Notes: a model not told the origin generated them from the letters alone. Counted from the first letter of the stretch, positions 42,484 through 51,885 are shown. The stretch: 64,000 nucleotides of DNA from Longimicrobium sp. (GCA_036389135.1 DASVQP010000077.1:17349-81348); one strand, 5' to 3'. Translations and numbers: made by a program.

Positions 42484-42568
42484 CAGCCTCACACAGAGAA
42501 CACGGAGGGAACCGCGAGCCACAGAGAAAAGGCTCTGGGTTGTTCTCTCTGTATCTCTGTTTGAGGCA
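42484..42568. repeat. CACACAGAG-type palindromic repeat, full copy
   Basis: CAGCCTCACACAGAGAACAC and CTCTGTATCTCTGTTTGAGG enclose about 40 nt. It follows the response-regulator gene. Confidence 0.75.
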
Positions 42569-43071
42569 CGCGGTTGTCAAGTGCTGGCGCAGGAGATCCG
42601 TGGCCAGGGAAAATAGCGAGAGCTGTCCGACAATGATCCAGAAGAGGCCGTGCGCGGGCGTGGCAACCGGCACGACTCCGACAGCCTTGCTTCCGACTTA
42701 CGACACACTTAGTATAGTAATAAGAGAGTGGCGCAAACGTAGCTCTCCTTTGTCGCGAGGGGTTAGAAGGCAGCGCTGCGGGTACTTCCCAGCACTTTTT
42801 ACCCTGTCGGTTCACGCGCTCTGTCGACCGCGTGCCTATCCCTCTCCATGGACTACGCTCCTACAGAGCCAAATCCGGCAGAACTCTCCAGCGCTGGTCT
42901 TCCCAATTTTCGAGTAACACGGGATCGGCGGCCCGTATGGTTCCCACCCGAGGCATGGCGGCAGTGGGCGCGTACATGGGGTCTCTCTTCGCTTGAAGGC
43001 ACGCGCCGTGGCGCGCTTTCCATCGCCGCCCGGACTCCCGCGCGGTCTTACCACCAACCCCCGCAAGGCCG
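42569..43071. other. Intergenic region with relatively low GC; no supported gene
   Basis: About 500 nt between the response regulator and the Ig-like lipoprotein. It holds TTCCGA-16-TATAGT (about 42695-42722) as a possible promoter. A 75-codon frame from 42848 ends at an ATGA overlap with the next gene, but its start has no RBS and its composition looks non-coding. Confidence 0.5.
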
Positions 43072-44457
43072 ATGAAACGAACAAGAACAAGCTGGCGCGG
43101 CACCGCTCTCGTCCTGCTGGCCGGGATGGCCGCCTCATGCGACGGCGGAAGCACCGGCCCCCGTCCGCCCGCCACCGTCACCGCCACCACGCCCACCACA
43201 TTGACGGCGACGGTGGCGACCCCCGTCGCGACGCCGCCCGTGGTGCGCGTACAGGACCACCGGGGGCGGGGCGTGCGGAACGTGCCGGTGACCTTTACCG
43301 TGACGGGCGGCGGAGGAAGCGTCACGCTCGGCAGCGCCACCACCAATGCCGACGGCGTGGCGAGCGCGGGGAGCTGGACGTTGGGAACCGCCGCGGGAGT
43401 AAATACGCTGACGGCGACGGTGGCGGCACTGCCTCCGGTGCAGTTTACCGCCACGGGCACCGCGGGAGCGCCGGCGGCGATCATCAAGGCCGCGGGCGAC
43501 AACCAGCAGGCACGCGCCGGGTCCCCGGTTCCGGTGGCGCCCTCGTTGATCGTGACGGACGCAATGGGGAACCTGGTGCCGGGGGTGATCGTGACGTTCG
43601 TGGTGGCCAGCGGGGGCGGAAGCATCACCGGGGCGTCCGCCACCACGGGGGCGGACGGCCGCGCGACGCTGGGAAGCTGGACGCTGGGCACGGTGGGCAT
43701 CAACACGCTCACGGCTACGGCAGGCTCCGCCGGAAGCACCACCTTCACGGCCACGGCACTGGACCCCTGCACCACGGCCACCCCGTTCGCCCTGCGCACC
43801 CCCTTGAGCGGAACGCTCGCGGCGGGCGACTGCAGGCTCAGCTCGGGGGCGCTCATCGACTTCTACCAGACCAGCTCGTCGTCGGCGATGGTGGAGGAGT
43901 TCCTCCTCACCAGCACCGCGATCGACGCCTTCCTCGTGCTGTACGACGCGGCCGGGCGTACACTGGCCTTCGACGACGACGGCGCGGGGGGGGACAACTC
44001 GTCCATCCGGGTGATCGCCCCGGCGGGGCAGTACATGCTGGGCACCTCATCGTTCGCGGGCGGGCAGACGGGGGCGTACGAGCTTTCCTCGCGCGCGCTG
44101 CCGGCGCGGACCGGCTGCGTAGAGGCCTGGATCGTCCCAGGCGCGACGTTCAGCGGCAGCCTGGCGAGCGGCGACTGCACGCTGAGCAACGCCAGGTACC
44201 GCGACGACTATCTCGTGTACCTGCGGGCCGGACAGCAGATCACGATCTTCCAGCGCTCCACGAACTTCGACACGTACCTGATCCTGACGGACGACTCGAA
44301 CAGCTCTGTGGCGGAGAACGACGACGGGGGGGGAGGCACCGATTCCAGGATCACATACACCGCGCCGCGCGCCGGAGCGTACACAATCCGGACGAGCAGC
44401 TACTTCTACAGCGCGACGGGCACGTATACCCTGTCCCTCACCACTTCCACACCTTGA
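43072..44457 (+). CDS. Surface lipoprotein with Ig-like and PPC-like domains
   Basis: A 461-residue protein. Lipoprotein signal to Cys23 (GMAASC). Two similar Ig/invasin-like repeats (about 55-140 and 150-225) each contain GWTLG-like SWTLGT and GVNTLTATV segments. Two C-terminal prepeptidase-like domains (about 230-345 and 350-461) have D-x-F/Y-L-x-L-Y/T patterns: AFLVLYDAAGRTLAFDDDGAG and TYLILTDDSNSSVAENDDG. The repeats suggest an extracellular or outer-membrane adhesin or cell-surface protein. Followed by a small secreted gene on the same strand. Confidence 0.72.
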   Translation: MKRTRTSWRGTALVLLAGMAASCDGGSTGPRPPATVTATTPTTLTATVATPVATPPVVRVQDHRGRGVRNVPVTFTVTGGGGSVTLGSATTNADGVASAGSWTLGTAAGVNTLTATVAALPPVQFTATGTAGAPAAIIKAAGDNQQARAGSPVPVAPSLIVTDAMGNLVPGVIVTFVVASGGGSITGASATTGADGRATLGSWTLGTVGINTLTATAGSAGSTTFTATALDPCTTATPFALRTPLSGTLAAGDCRLSSGALIDFYQTSSSSAMVEEFLLTSTAIDAFLVLYDAAGRTLAFDDDGAGGDNSSIRVIAPAGQYMLGTSSFAGGQTGAYELSSRALPARTGCVEAWIVPGATFSGSLASGDCTLSNARYRDDYLVYLRAGQQITIFQRSTNFDTYLILTDDSNSSVAENDDGGGGTDSRITYTAPRAGAYTIRTSSYFYSATGTYTLSLTTSTP

Positions 44458-44474
44458 AGAGGCAAACCCTGACG

Positions 44475-44699
44475 ATGCGTACACTACTCATCGCGCTCGC
44501 CCTCGCCTGCGCACCCCTCTCCCTCTCCGCGCAGCAGGGGCAGAGCCGCGTGCCGGAGCGCGCGGCCCGCGAAGCCGCGGAGATCCAGGCCCGGCTGCCA
44601 GCCAAGGGCACGCAGCCGGCCATGCGTGCGGGCCGTGACGCGCCGATCCTGGACGTGGCCCGCAAGCCGCAGAAGGCCCGTCCCGCTCCGGCTAACTGA
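44475..44699 (+). CDS. Small secreted protein
   Basis: A 74-residue protein with signal peptide MRTLLIALALACAPLSLSAQ and then a charged Gln/Ala/Arg-rich tail. ATG 44475 lies 18 nt after the previous stop, so they probably share an mRNA. A strong terminator follows. Function unknown. Confidence 0.55.
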   Translation: MRTLLIALALACAPLSLSAQQGQSRVPERAAREAAEIQARLPAKGTQPAMRAGRDAPILDVARKPQKARPAPAN

Positions 44700-44719
44700 C
44701 GCCGGCGGAGGTACGTGAA

Positions 44720-44754
44720 AAGAGGGAGCGCCCTGGCCTGGGCGCTCCCTCTTG
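44720..44754 (+). terminator. Terminator after the small secreted gene
   Basis: AAGAGGGAGCGCCC and GGGCGCTCCCTCTT form a 14-bp stem with a 6-nt loop. Confidence 0.7.
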
Positions 44755-44775
44755 CTTCGTACCCGCGGGCAGCCG

Positions 44776-45192
44776 TCAGGCCGCGGCGGCCGCGCGGGGA
44801 GCGGCGCCGGTGCGCTCCAGCTGGCGCTCGCGCAGGCGGCCGCCGAGCCAGGCGTACGGCATCACCAGCGCGATGGCGAGGACGTGGTACCAGGCCGGGG
44901 CGTGGTCCCACCGCGCGATGCTCCCCGCGATGTTGAAGGCCAGCCCCAGCACGCCCAGTACCAGGGCGTGCGCCATGGGCCGGTTCGGCGCCAGCCGCGC
45001 GGCCACGTAGCATCCAAAGATCGCGAACACCGCCACGTACCCCTGCACCAGGAGGAGCACCGGCGTGCTGCCCACCGCGCCCCGAGCGTCGAAGGCGCCC
45101 GGCATGACGGCGCGGAGCACCATGTCTCCGCTGACGGAAAGCACACCGATGAGCACGAAGCCGAGGACGACCGCGCCGATGCTGCGCATCAT
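44776..45192 (-). CDS. Small membrane protein of unknown function
   Basis: A 138-residue protein with four hydrophobic helices (about 5-24, 40-60, 70-90 and 102-120) and a basic tail. The first of two ATGs is chosen, with GGAGG 7 nt upstream. Helix positions resemble the DUF5985-like proteins near 8 kb, but motif similarity is not established. Convergent with the terminator of the preceding gene. Inner-membrane location; function unknown. Confidence 0.6.
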   Translation of the reverse strand: MMRSIGAVVLGFVLIGVLSVSGDMVLRAVMPGAFDARGAVGSTPVLLLVQGYVAVFAIFGCYVAARLAPNRPMAHALVLGVLGLAFNIAGSIARWDHAPAWYHVLAIALVMPYAWLGGRLRERQLERTGAAPRAAAAA

Positions 45193-45427
45193 GGGGGAAC
45201 CTCCAAGAAGGATTGGGGAGCCGCGGGGAGAGGAAACCCGCCGAAGATGCGCGCCGCTCCCGACACGCGCAACGATCCCGTCGCGGCGCGGTGCATCGCC
45301 ACTCTTCCCCACCGTCCGGCCGCGTCGCATATTGCCCGGCCGGCCTCCGCCTGCTACACCCCCGGCCGTCCATCCCGCCCGACGCAGGCGCATCCCGCGC
45401 CCGCGGCTCCCCGCCCCCCGGAGTGCC

Positions 45428-46432
45428 ATGCGCAGCCTCTCCATCGCCCGAGTCCTGTTCGCCGCCGCCATCGCCATCGCCGCCGGCTCGCCCGCCGCCG
45501 CGCAGGTGGAGCGCGTAGGGACGCCCATCACCGGGCGGCCGCCGATGCGCGTCATCCCGGTCGCGCCAACGCCGCGCCCGGACGTGCCCCTGCTGATCGG
45601 CCTGTACAGCGGGCACGCGATCCGGATCGACAACATGGCCGGCGCGGCGGTGCAGGAGCTCGCGAACGATTTCCGCAGGGGGCCCGAGACGACGGCGCCG
45701 CGCCTGGGGCTGGGGCCGCAGGGGCGGCTCGTGGCGCTGATTCCGGGAGGGATTCCGCAGAACCGCGTCCTCCTCCCCACCCCCGGCTGGCAGGTGATCG
45801 ACGGGCGGCTCAACCAGACCACCGACTTCGACCTGGACGCCTCGGGGCTGGTGATGTACGGGGTGTCGAGCTCCACGAAGCAGATCTTCCGCTACGACAT
45901 GGCGAGCCGCGACCTGCGCCTGGTGGGCGGGCCGGGGACGGGGCCGGGGCAGCTGGCGTACCCGGAGCACACGGCCATCGACCCGATGGGGCGGATCTAC
46001 GTTGCGGACGGCAGCCGCATCGTGCGCATGAACGACATCACCGGCAACGGGTGGACGGCGTTCGGGTCGCACGGGGGCGGGAGGGGCCAGTTCAACTCCA
46101 TCACGGGGCTCGCGGTGGACAGCAAGGGGCGGATCTACGCATCCGACTACTTCAACAACCGCATCGTAAAGATCGACGACATCACGGGTGCCGGATGGGC
46201 GGAGTACAGAACCGGGATCAGCCACCCGAGGGGTGTCGCCACGGACATGTTCGACCGCCTGTACGTCGCGCTGCCGAGGTCCGACCGCGTGCTGCGGATG
46301 GACGACATCACGGGTGCCGGCCTCAAGCTGTTCGACCTGACACGCGTGCCGGGTTTCACCCGGCCCACGCACGGCGGCCCGGCGTCGATCGTGCCCCTGC
46401 GCCCCGGCCGCCGCGACGACATTCCGCGGTAG
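45428..46432 (+). CDS. Secreted NHL-repeat (beta-propeller) protein
   Basis: A 334-residue protein with signal peptide to about residue 26 (AAQ). NHL-like repeats follow: PMGRIYVADGSRIVRMND, SKGRIYASDYFNNRIVKIDD and MFDRLYVALPRSDRVLRMDD. They fold into a six-bladed propeller used for protein or ligand binding, sometimes with lyase activity. Located in the periplasm or outside. Divergent from the small membrane protein gene. No catalytic residue can be assigned. Confidence 0.68.
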   Translation: MRSLSIARVLFAAAIAIAAGSPAAAQVERVGTPITGRPPMRVIPVAPTPRPDVPLLIGLYSGHAIRIDNMAGAAVQELANDFRRGPETTAPRLGLGPQGRLVALIPGGIPQNRVLLPTPGWQVIDGRLNQTTDFDLDASGLVMYGVSSSTKQIFRYDMASRDLRLVGGPGTGPGQLAYPEHTAIDPMGRIYVADGSRIVRMNDITGNGWTAFGSHGGGRGQFNSITGLAVDSKGRIYASDYFNNRIVKIDDITGAGWAEYRTGISHPRGVATDMFDRLYVALPRSDRVLRMDDITGAGLKLFDLTRVPGFTRPTHGGPASIVPLRPGRRDDIPR

Positions 46433-46474
46433 GTCGCGCGCGTTGGTCCGTGATGGCATGGTTCGTCGCGGGGG

Positions 46475-46585
46475 CGGACACGGGCAGCCACGTGGGGCAG
46501 CCCCTACGGCATCGGTGTGGCGGGCGGGGGTCGAGGCGGGGGCGAGGGTTGGCGCGATGAATCGCGCCCCCACGACGGCATCGGC
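46475..46585. repeat. GTAGGGGC-type repeats
   Basis: GGGCAGCCACGTGGGGCAGC and GGCGCGATGAATCGCGCCCC are family members in tandem, with a later hairpin near 46620. No gene is visible in 46433-46777. Confidence 0.5.
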
Positions 46586-46651
46586 GCGGCACGCGAACAT
46601 CCGCCCCCTCTACCGAGAACAGGAGGGCGGAGCCCTCTCCTGTTATCGGGA

Positions 46652-46688
46652 GAGGGGGCAGTCGAGTGTAACGAGACGGGGGTGAGGG
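46652..46688. repeat. 37-nt repeat, left copy of an inverted pair
   Basis: GAGGGGGCAGTCGAGTGTAA begins the unit, which ends in GACGGGGGTGAGGG. Its exact reverse complement is at 50167-50203, on the other side of the patatin and methyltransferase genes. Confidence 0.8.
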
Positions 46689-46777
46689 GCCCCCACAATC
46701 ATTGCAGTCCCCGCCGTCGCGCACTATCCTGCTAGTCTCGCCGTGACCCACCCCCTCCCGTACCATACCCGACGCGC

Positions 46778-49027
46778 ATGACCCACGACGCGTCCACCCT
46801 CCCGGACCCGATCCGTTCCGACGCGCTGTGGAGCGCACTCGCCCCCGATGTCGCCCGCGCGCTGGCGGCGGCGGCGAGCACCGTCGCGCTCGGCGAGGGG
46901 GAGGCGCTGTTCGGGCCGGGCCAGCCCACGCAGGCGCTCTACTTCGTGCTGGACGGGCGACTGCGAGCGGCCGACCGGGCGCCCGGCGCGCCCGAAGTCA
47001 CCGTGCGCACCTTCGAGGCGGGGGAGGCGCTGGACGAGATGCAGGTGCTCGCCGGCACCGGCGGGCCGCTGGCGCTGGTGGCGGACTCGCCCGTGCGGCT
47101 GGCGTGCGTGGAGGGCCACGACGCGGACCGCCTGGTCGCCGAGTTCCCCGAAATACGCGAAGCGCGCGACCGCGTCCGGCACAGGCAGCTCCTCTGCCGG
47201 CTGCACGGGGTGTTCGGCGCGTTCGACCGGGCGCTGCTGGACGACGTGGAGGCGACCGCGGGGTGGCTGCACCGCGCGCGCGGCGAGCTACTCTTCGAGC
47301 AGGGCACCCACGCCGGCGAGCTGTACTTCGTGCTCAGCGGGCGGGTGCGCATCGTGGCCTTCGGCGTCGACGACCTGCCGCGCGTGCTGGGCGAGGCGGG
47401 GCCGGGGGAGAGCATCGGGGAGGCGGCCTTCTTTGGGAGCGACCGGCGCCCCGAGCGCGTGGAGGCCGTGCGCGACAGCGTCCTGGTCGGCTTCACCCCC
47501 GCGGAGTTCGACGCCCTCTCCACCCGCAGGCCGGGGCTGCTGCGCGCGGTCGCCTTCCGGCTGGCGGAGCGGCTGCACCGGCCGCCCGCCTCCGGCCCGC
47601 CGCGCGTCTCCGCCGTCGCCATCCTCCCCGCCACGCCGGGGGCGCCGGTGCGCGAGTTCGTGGAGCGGCTGGCGCGGGCGCTGGCTCCGCACGGCTCCGT
47701 CCTGCGCCTGGACGCGGCGGAGGTGGAGGCGCGCATGGCCGAGCCCGGGATCGCGCAGGCGTGGGAGAGCGACGAGGTGGCGCACCTCCTGGCCTGGCTG
47801 GAGGGGCAGGAGACGGCGAACCGCTTCGTGCTCTACGAGGCGGACGAGCGCCCCACCGCCTGGACCCGCCGCTGCCTGCGCCGCGCCGACCGCGTCCTGC
47901 TGGTAGCCGACGCCCGCGCCGATCCGAAGCTCGGCGACCTGGAGCGCTCGCTCGCCGCGGCGGACGACGGGCGGCTCCCCGCGCCGCGCACCCTAATCCT
48001 GGTGCACCCCGACGGATCCACGGCGCCTTCGAAGACCCGCGACTGGCTCGCGGACCGGGGCGTGGATGGCCACCAGCACCTGCGCTGGGACCGCGACGGG
48101 GACTTCGGGCGGGTGGCGCGCCTCCTCGCCGGGCGCACCGTGGGCGTGGTGCTGGGGGGCGGCGGGGCGCGCGGGCTGGCGCACGTCGGCATGCTGCGCG
48201 CGATGGACGAGGCCGGCATCCCAATTGACCTGATCGGCGGCACCAGCATGGGCGCGCTGGTGGCCGCGCAGTACGCGCAGGGGTTCGACGCGGCGCGCAT
48301 CGTGGAGACCAAGCGCCACGTCTACCTCAAGATGGCGCCGCAGAAGGGATGGACCCTCCCCGTCCTTTCGCTGGTGGGGACGCGCCTCCCCGAGATCACC
48401 GGCAAGCAGGTGCACGGCGACCTGGAGGTGGAAGACCTGTGGACACCCTTCTTCTGCGTCTCCAGCGACCTGACGGCGGCCGAGATGGTGGTGCACCGCG
48501 AGGGGCTGGTGCGGCGCGTGGTGCTGGCCAGCAGCTCCCTCCCCGCCTTCGCCGTCCCCGTGCTGCATGGCAACCATCTGCTGGTGGACGGCGGGCTGGT
48601 GAACAACGTGCCCGTGGACGTGGCGCGGCAGCTTGGGTGCGGCACCGTGTTCGCCGCCGAGGTGTCCATCGAATCCGATGAAGGGTTCACCTGCGAGCGC
48701 GTGCCCAGCGTGTGGGAGGTGCTGCGGGCGCGCTTCATGGGCGGGGCGCGCGTGCGCTTCCCCTCGCTCCTCGAAGTCGCGATGCGGGCCACCGTCCTGC
48801 AGGCCACCTACCGCCAGCGCGTCACACTGCTGGACGCCGACTTCGCCTTCCGGCCGCCGATCGAGCGGTTCGGGATGATGGACTTCCCGCGCCTGGACGA
48901 GATCGTAGAGGCGGGATACGAGCACGCGCGCCAGGCGATCGCCGGGTGGCGCGAAGCAGGCCGGCTGGACGCCCTGCTGGGCCCCCGCGCGGCGCCGTCC
49001 CCCACCCTACCCTCCCCCACGCCATGA
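46778..49027 (+). CDS. Cyclic-nucleotide-binding patatin-like phospholipase (NTE/RssA-type)
   Basis: A 749-residue protein. Two cyclic-nucleotide-binding domains (about 1-120 and 135-245) include LFGPGQPTQALYFVLDGRL and LFEQGTHAGELYFVLSGRV. A central region of 200 residues leads to a patatin domain: GGGGARGLAHVG, the GTSMG elbow (about 488-492) and VDGGLVNNVPVDVA with the Asp. This arrangement is that of the neuropathy-target-esterase family. It hydrolyses membrane phospholipids, probably controlled by cAMP or cGMP. The methyltransferase gene overlaps its stop as ATGA. Confidence 0.87.
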   Translation: MTHDASTLPDPIRSDALWSALAPDVARALAAAASTVALGEGEALFGPGQPTQALYFVLDGRLRAADRAPGAPEVTVRTFEAGEALDEMQVLAGTGGPLALVADSPVRLACVEGHDADRLVAEFPEIREARDRVRHRQLLCRLHGVFGAFDRALLDDVEATAGWLHRARGELLFEQGTHAGELYFVLSGRVRIVAFGVDDLPRVLGEAGPGESIGEAAFFGSDRRPERVEAVRDSVLVGFTPAEFDALSTRRPGLLRAVAFRLAERLHRPPASGPPRVSAVAILPATPGAPVREFVERLARALAPHGSVLRLDAAEVEARMAEPGIAQAWESDEVAHLLAWLEGQETANRFVLYEADERPTAWTRRCLRRADRVLLVADARADPKLGDLERSLAAADDGRLPAPRTLILVHPDGSTAPSKTRDWLADRGVDGHQHLRWDRDGDFGRVARLLAGRTVGVVLGGGGARGLAHVGMLRAMDEAGIPIDLIGGTSMGALVAAQYAQGFDAARIVETKRHVYLKMAPQKGWTLPVLSLVGTRLPEITGKQVHGDLEVEDLWTPFFCVSSDLTAAEMVVHREGLVRRVVLASSSLPAFAVPVLHGNHLLVDGGLVNNVPVDVARQLGCGTVFAAEVSIESDEGFTCERVPSVWEVLRARFMGGARVRFPSLLEVAMRATVLQATYRQRVTLLDADFAFRPPIERFGMMDFPRLDEIVEAGYEHARQAIAGWREAGRLDALLGPRAAPSPTLPSPTP

Positions 49028-50163
49028 TCGCCACCGCCATCCCCACCCTGCGCCAGGCGGAACGCCGCATCGCCGCCACGGGCGCACCCGCCTTCGCCAT
49101 TCGCATGATGGACGGCTCGCTCCGCTCCTTTGGGAACGGCGCGCCGGTGTTCACCCTGGTGATCCGCGACAAGCGCGCGGCCGCCGCGCTCGCCTCCATG
49201 GACAAGCTGGCGGTGGCGGACGCGTACGTGGACGGGAGCCTGGACGTGGAAGGGGATTTCGAGCGCGCCTTCGAGATCCGCGCGTCGCTCAGCGACCGCC
49301 ACCCGCTCCGCTACGCATGGCGCTTTCTTCGCCCGCTGATGTTCGGGCGCACGAAGGCGGATGCGGCGTTCATCGCCGAGCACTACGACACCGACTCCGA
49401 GTTCTTTCTCAGCTTCCTGGACACGCGCCACCGCTGCTACTCGCAGGGCGTCTTCGAGCACGACGACGAGCCGCTGGAAGACGCCATCACGCGCAAGATC
49501 GAGTTCGCGCTGGAGTCCGTGGGCGCGCGGCCAGGGGACCGGGTGCTGGACATCGGCGGCGGGTGGGGGGCGATGACGGAGCACGCGGGCCGCCTGGGGA
49601 TCCACGTCACCTCGCTGACCATCTCGCGCGTCTCGGAGGAGTTCATCCGCGCCCTGATCGACCGCGAGGGGCTCCCCTGCCGCGTCGTCCGGGAGCACCT
49701 GATGGAGCACACTCCGGACGAGCCGTACGACGCCATCGTGAACCTGGGCGTCACCGAGCACCTCCCGGACTATCCCGCCACGCTGAAGAAGTACCAGACG
49801 CTGCTGAAGCCGGGAGGCCGCATCTACCTGGATGCCAGCGCCACGCGGCGCAAGCACAGCCACTCCACCTTTTTGGAGCGCCGCGTCTACCCCGGCGACG
49901 GCACCCTGATGTGCCTGCACGAGTACCTGGCCGAGGTGGCCGCCACCCCGTTCCAGCTCATCTCGGTGCACGACGACCGCCACAGCTACGAGCTCACCTG
50001 CCGCGCCTGGGCGCGCAAGCTGGACCGCGCCCGCGACGAGATCGAGCGCCGCTTCGGCACGCGCCTCTACCGCGTCTTCCGCATCTACCTCTGGGGCTGC
50101 GCCGACGCCTTCCGCCGCGACCTGACGCAGGCGTACCGGGTGGTGATGCAGCTGCCGGCGTGA
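49024..50163 (+). CDS. Cyclopropane-synthase-like SAM methyltransferase without the family cysteine
   Basis: A 379-residue protein. VLDIGGGWGAMTEHAG (174-189) is the SAM site, and GVTEHLPDY and LLKPGGRIYLDASATRRK follow as in the CFA synthase family. The canonical Y-S-C-A-Y/F segment reads YSQGVF (139-144), with Cys replaced by Gln and Tyr/Phe kept. An HSTFLERRVYPGDG segment replaces the typical FPGG. The two facts suggest a lipid methyltransferase with altered activity rather than a true cyclopropane synthase. It is linked to the patatin gene by a four-nucleotide overlap. Confidence 0.78.
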   Translation: MIATAIPTLRQAERRIAATGAPAFAIRMMDGSLRSFGNGAPVFTLVIRDKRAAAALASMDKLAVADAYVDGSLDVEGDFERAFEIRASLSDRHPLRYAWRFLRPLMFGRTKADAAFIAEHYDTDSEFFLSFLDTRHRCYSQGVFEHDDEPLEDAITRKIEFALESVGARPGDRVLDIGGGWGAMTEHAGRLGIHVTSLTISRVSEEFIRALIDREGLPCRVVREHLMEHTPDEPYDAIVNLGVTEHLPDYPATLKKYQTLLKPGGRIYLDASATRRKHSHSTFLERRVYPGDGTLMCLHEYLAEVAATPFQLISVHDDRHSYELTCRAWARKLDRARDEIERRFGTRLYRVFRIYLWGCADAFRRDLTQAYRVVMQLPA

Positions 50164-50166
50164 GGG

Positions 50167-50203
50167 CCCTCACCCCCGTCTCGTTACACTCGACTGCCCC
50201 CTC
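50167..50203. repeat. 37-nt repeat, right copy of an inverted pair
   Basis: CCCTCACCCCCGTCTCGTTA begins the unit, which ends in CGACTGCCCCCTC. It is the exact reverse complement of 46652-46688 and overlaps the space right after the methyltransferase stop. Confidence 0.8.
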
Positions 50204-50215
50204 GGCGAAGATGCT

Positions 50216-51697
50216 TCAGTTCGTGAGCCGGATCGAGAACGCCGTCATGAATGCGGGCTTCCACTCCACTCCGATAGCGGAATCGTCAGTGACCTTGTCC
50301 GACACCGGCCCCCCGGCGACCTCCGTCGGATTCCCCAGCAGGAGCCGCTCGCGCCGGCCCATGTGTACACCGGCGGTGAATACCATCCGGTCCAGAAAGC
50401 CGAGGCCGGCGCCGAGGAGGAACTCGGGCGAGTTGCTCCCATTCACCGAGCGCACCGCGATCCCCGTGCTTCCAAGGAATGAGACACCGCCACCCCGTAC
50501 GTCGCGGAACGCCACATTCCCTTGCAGCACGGGTGAGAACCCAAACGTATTGCCGCGCGAGACGTTGGCGTAGGTGGAGTAGACACCCCTTGTCGTGTCC
50601 GCGTACGCACGCGTGACGCGCTGGTAGTCCCGCGCGCGGAGCCCGCTCGCCAACGCGCCCGCGCTGAGGAAGAACCGCATTCCGTTCCGCACCGGGAGCG
50701 GGATGGTCTGCACCGTCGGGTTCGCGGGCTTCCCATCTGCGGGGTGCAGCTCGCGCCGGGTGAGCACAAGATAGAGGGTGTCCGTGCCCTGCGGTACGAA
50801 CGGTTCCAGGAACGCGTTGTCCGTACGCTCCGCGAGGGCCCGGACGATCGCATCTGCGCGGGCCATGCGGCGCACGAGCTCCGGGCGTGCGCGCTCGAGG
50901 GAATCCAGTGAGGTCCGCGCGCTCTGGAGCGAGGTGCCGAGGCCGACCAGTGTGGCAAGGCTGGTGGCATCAACCCCGTCATCTTCGACCGAGAGCACCG
51001 CCGCACGCGCGATGTCGAGAGCCAGTACGGCGGTACTGACATTGCCGGCGAGCCCGGAAAGGTTCGATGTCTCGTCCCACTCGGCGACGACCGCAGAGGC
51101 CGGCACGGTACCATCGCAGGTCGGCTTCTCGATGAGCGCCAATGTGGCTTCTAGGCTCGCGACGGTGCTCCGAACCAAGTCCACCGCCGTGATGGCCTCC
51201 GTCACCTTGGAACGCGCCGCGTCCACGGTCATTCCGCTCGCGCTTTCGACGAGGTTCTGCAATTCCCGGCCACTGTTCAACCAGTTCGTGCCCAAAGCAG
51301 CGCTGTCCGCTGTGCCTGCGGCCGCTGCCTGCGTGGTCGTCGCTGCGGCCGCAGCACCGGGGATCGTGCCCAGGCCAGTGAGCAGGCGTGCGATGTCTAC
51401 CGAGGCGAGGTGTGGGCGGGCCTCGTAGGCGTAGGAGTAGCACAGTGGATTTTCGTCCAGCAGGCGGATGCGCGCGGTGCGTCCAGCCACGGCCGGCTCA
51501 CCCGTCAAGGCGCCCGTGCTCCACCGGTACTTGATCGTGTCCGAACGGGCGGGGGCACGATAGCGCTTCAACCGGTTTGAAGGCTGACTCTGCTGGACAG
51601 CGTCACTTCCCCTGTTTTGTGCCCCGGCCGGATGCGTGCAGACGGCCAGCAACACCAGCAAGGCGGCGCCGCGGAGTACGACTTTCCAGGTGTACAT
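50216..51697 (-). CDS. Large exported protein of unknown function
   Basis: A 493-residue protein from ATG 51697, signal peptide to about 27 (CTHPAGA-QN). The middle (about 120-330) is helical, rich in Ala/Ser/Thr, with coiled-coil-like spacing (TSLQSARTSLDSLERARPEL). The C-terminal part (about 390-493) has glycine-rich amphipathic strands (GVSFLGSTGIAVRSVNGSN, FLLGAGLGFLDRMVFTAGVH) ending in SIRLTN, as in barrel-ending outer-membrane proteins. It may be a trimeric or autotransporter-like adhesin, but no family is established. Its GC is a little lower than that of its neighbours. Confidence 0.55.
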   Translation of the reverse strand: MYTWKVVLRGAALLVLLAVCTHPAGAQNRGSDAVQQSQPSNRLKRYRAPARSDTIKYRWSTGALTGEPAVAGRTARIRLLDENPLCYSYAYEARPHLASVDIARLLTGLGTIPGAAAAATTTQAAAAGTADSAALGTNWLNSGRELQNLVESASGMTVDAARSKVTEAITAVDLVRSTVASLEATLALIEKPTCDGTVPASAVVAEWDETSNLSGLAGNVSTAVLALDIARAAVLSVEDDGVDATSLATLVGLGTSLQSARTSLDSLERARPELVRRMARADAIVRALAERTDNAFLEPFVPQGTDTLYLVLTRRELHPADGKPANPTVQTIPLPVRNGMRFFLSAGALASGLRARDYQRVTRAYADTTRGVYSTYANVSRGNTFGFSPVLQGNVAFRDVRGGGVSFLGSTGIAVRSVNGSNSPEFLLGAGLGFLDRMVFTAGVHMGRRERLLLGNPTEVAGGPVSDKVTDDSAIGVEWKPAFMTAFSIRLTN

Positions 51698-51885
51698 GGT
51701 TCCTGGGGGCTGCGGGAGATGTGGTTTGCAAGGAGTGTACAGAACGGCCTGCGTTCGGGACTGGCGGCGGCGTGCGGTGCGTTGCTGGCATCCCACGGCC
51801 GCGACCCACACATTGTGAGCGCGCGCGGTACGGTGATCCTGCCCCACCGGTCCCGCGAGCCGGCGCTCTCCTCCGAACGGTATAG

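Noticed and set aside
42848..43075. 75-codon frame ending in an ATGA overlap with the Ig-like lipoprotein gene
   Set aside because: No ribosome-binding site, no conserved motif, and sequence composition unlike neighbouring coding regions; the overlap can arise by chance.
43072..44457. Peptidase in the Ig-like/PPC-like lipoprotein
   Set aside because: PPC-type domains often accompany peptidases, but no catalytic motif is visible in this chain.
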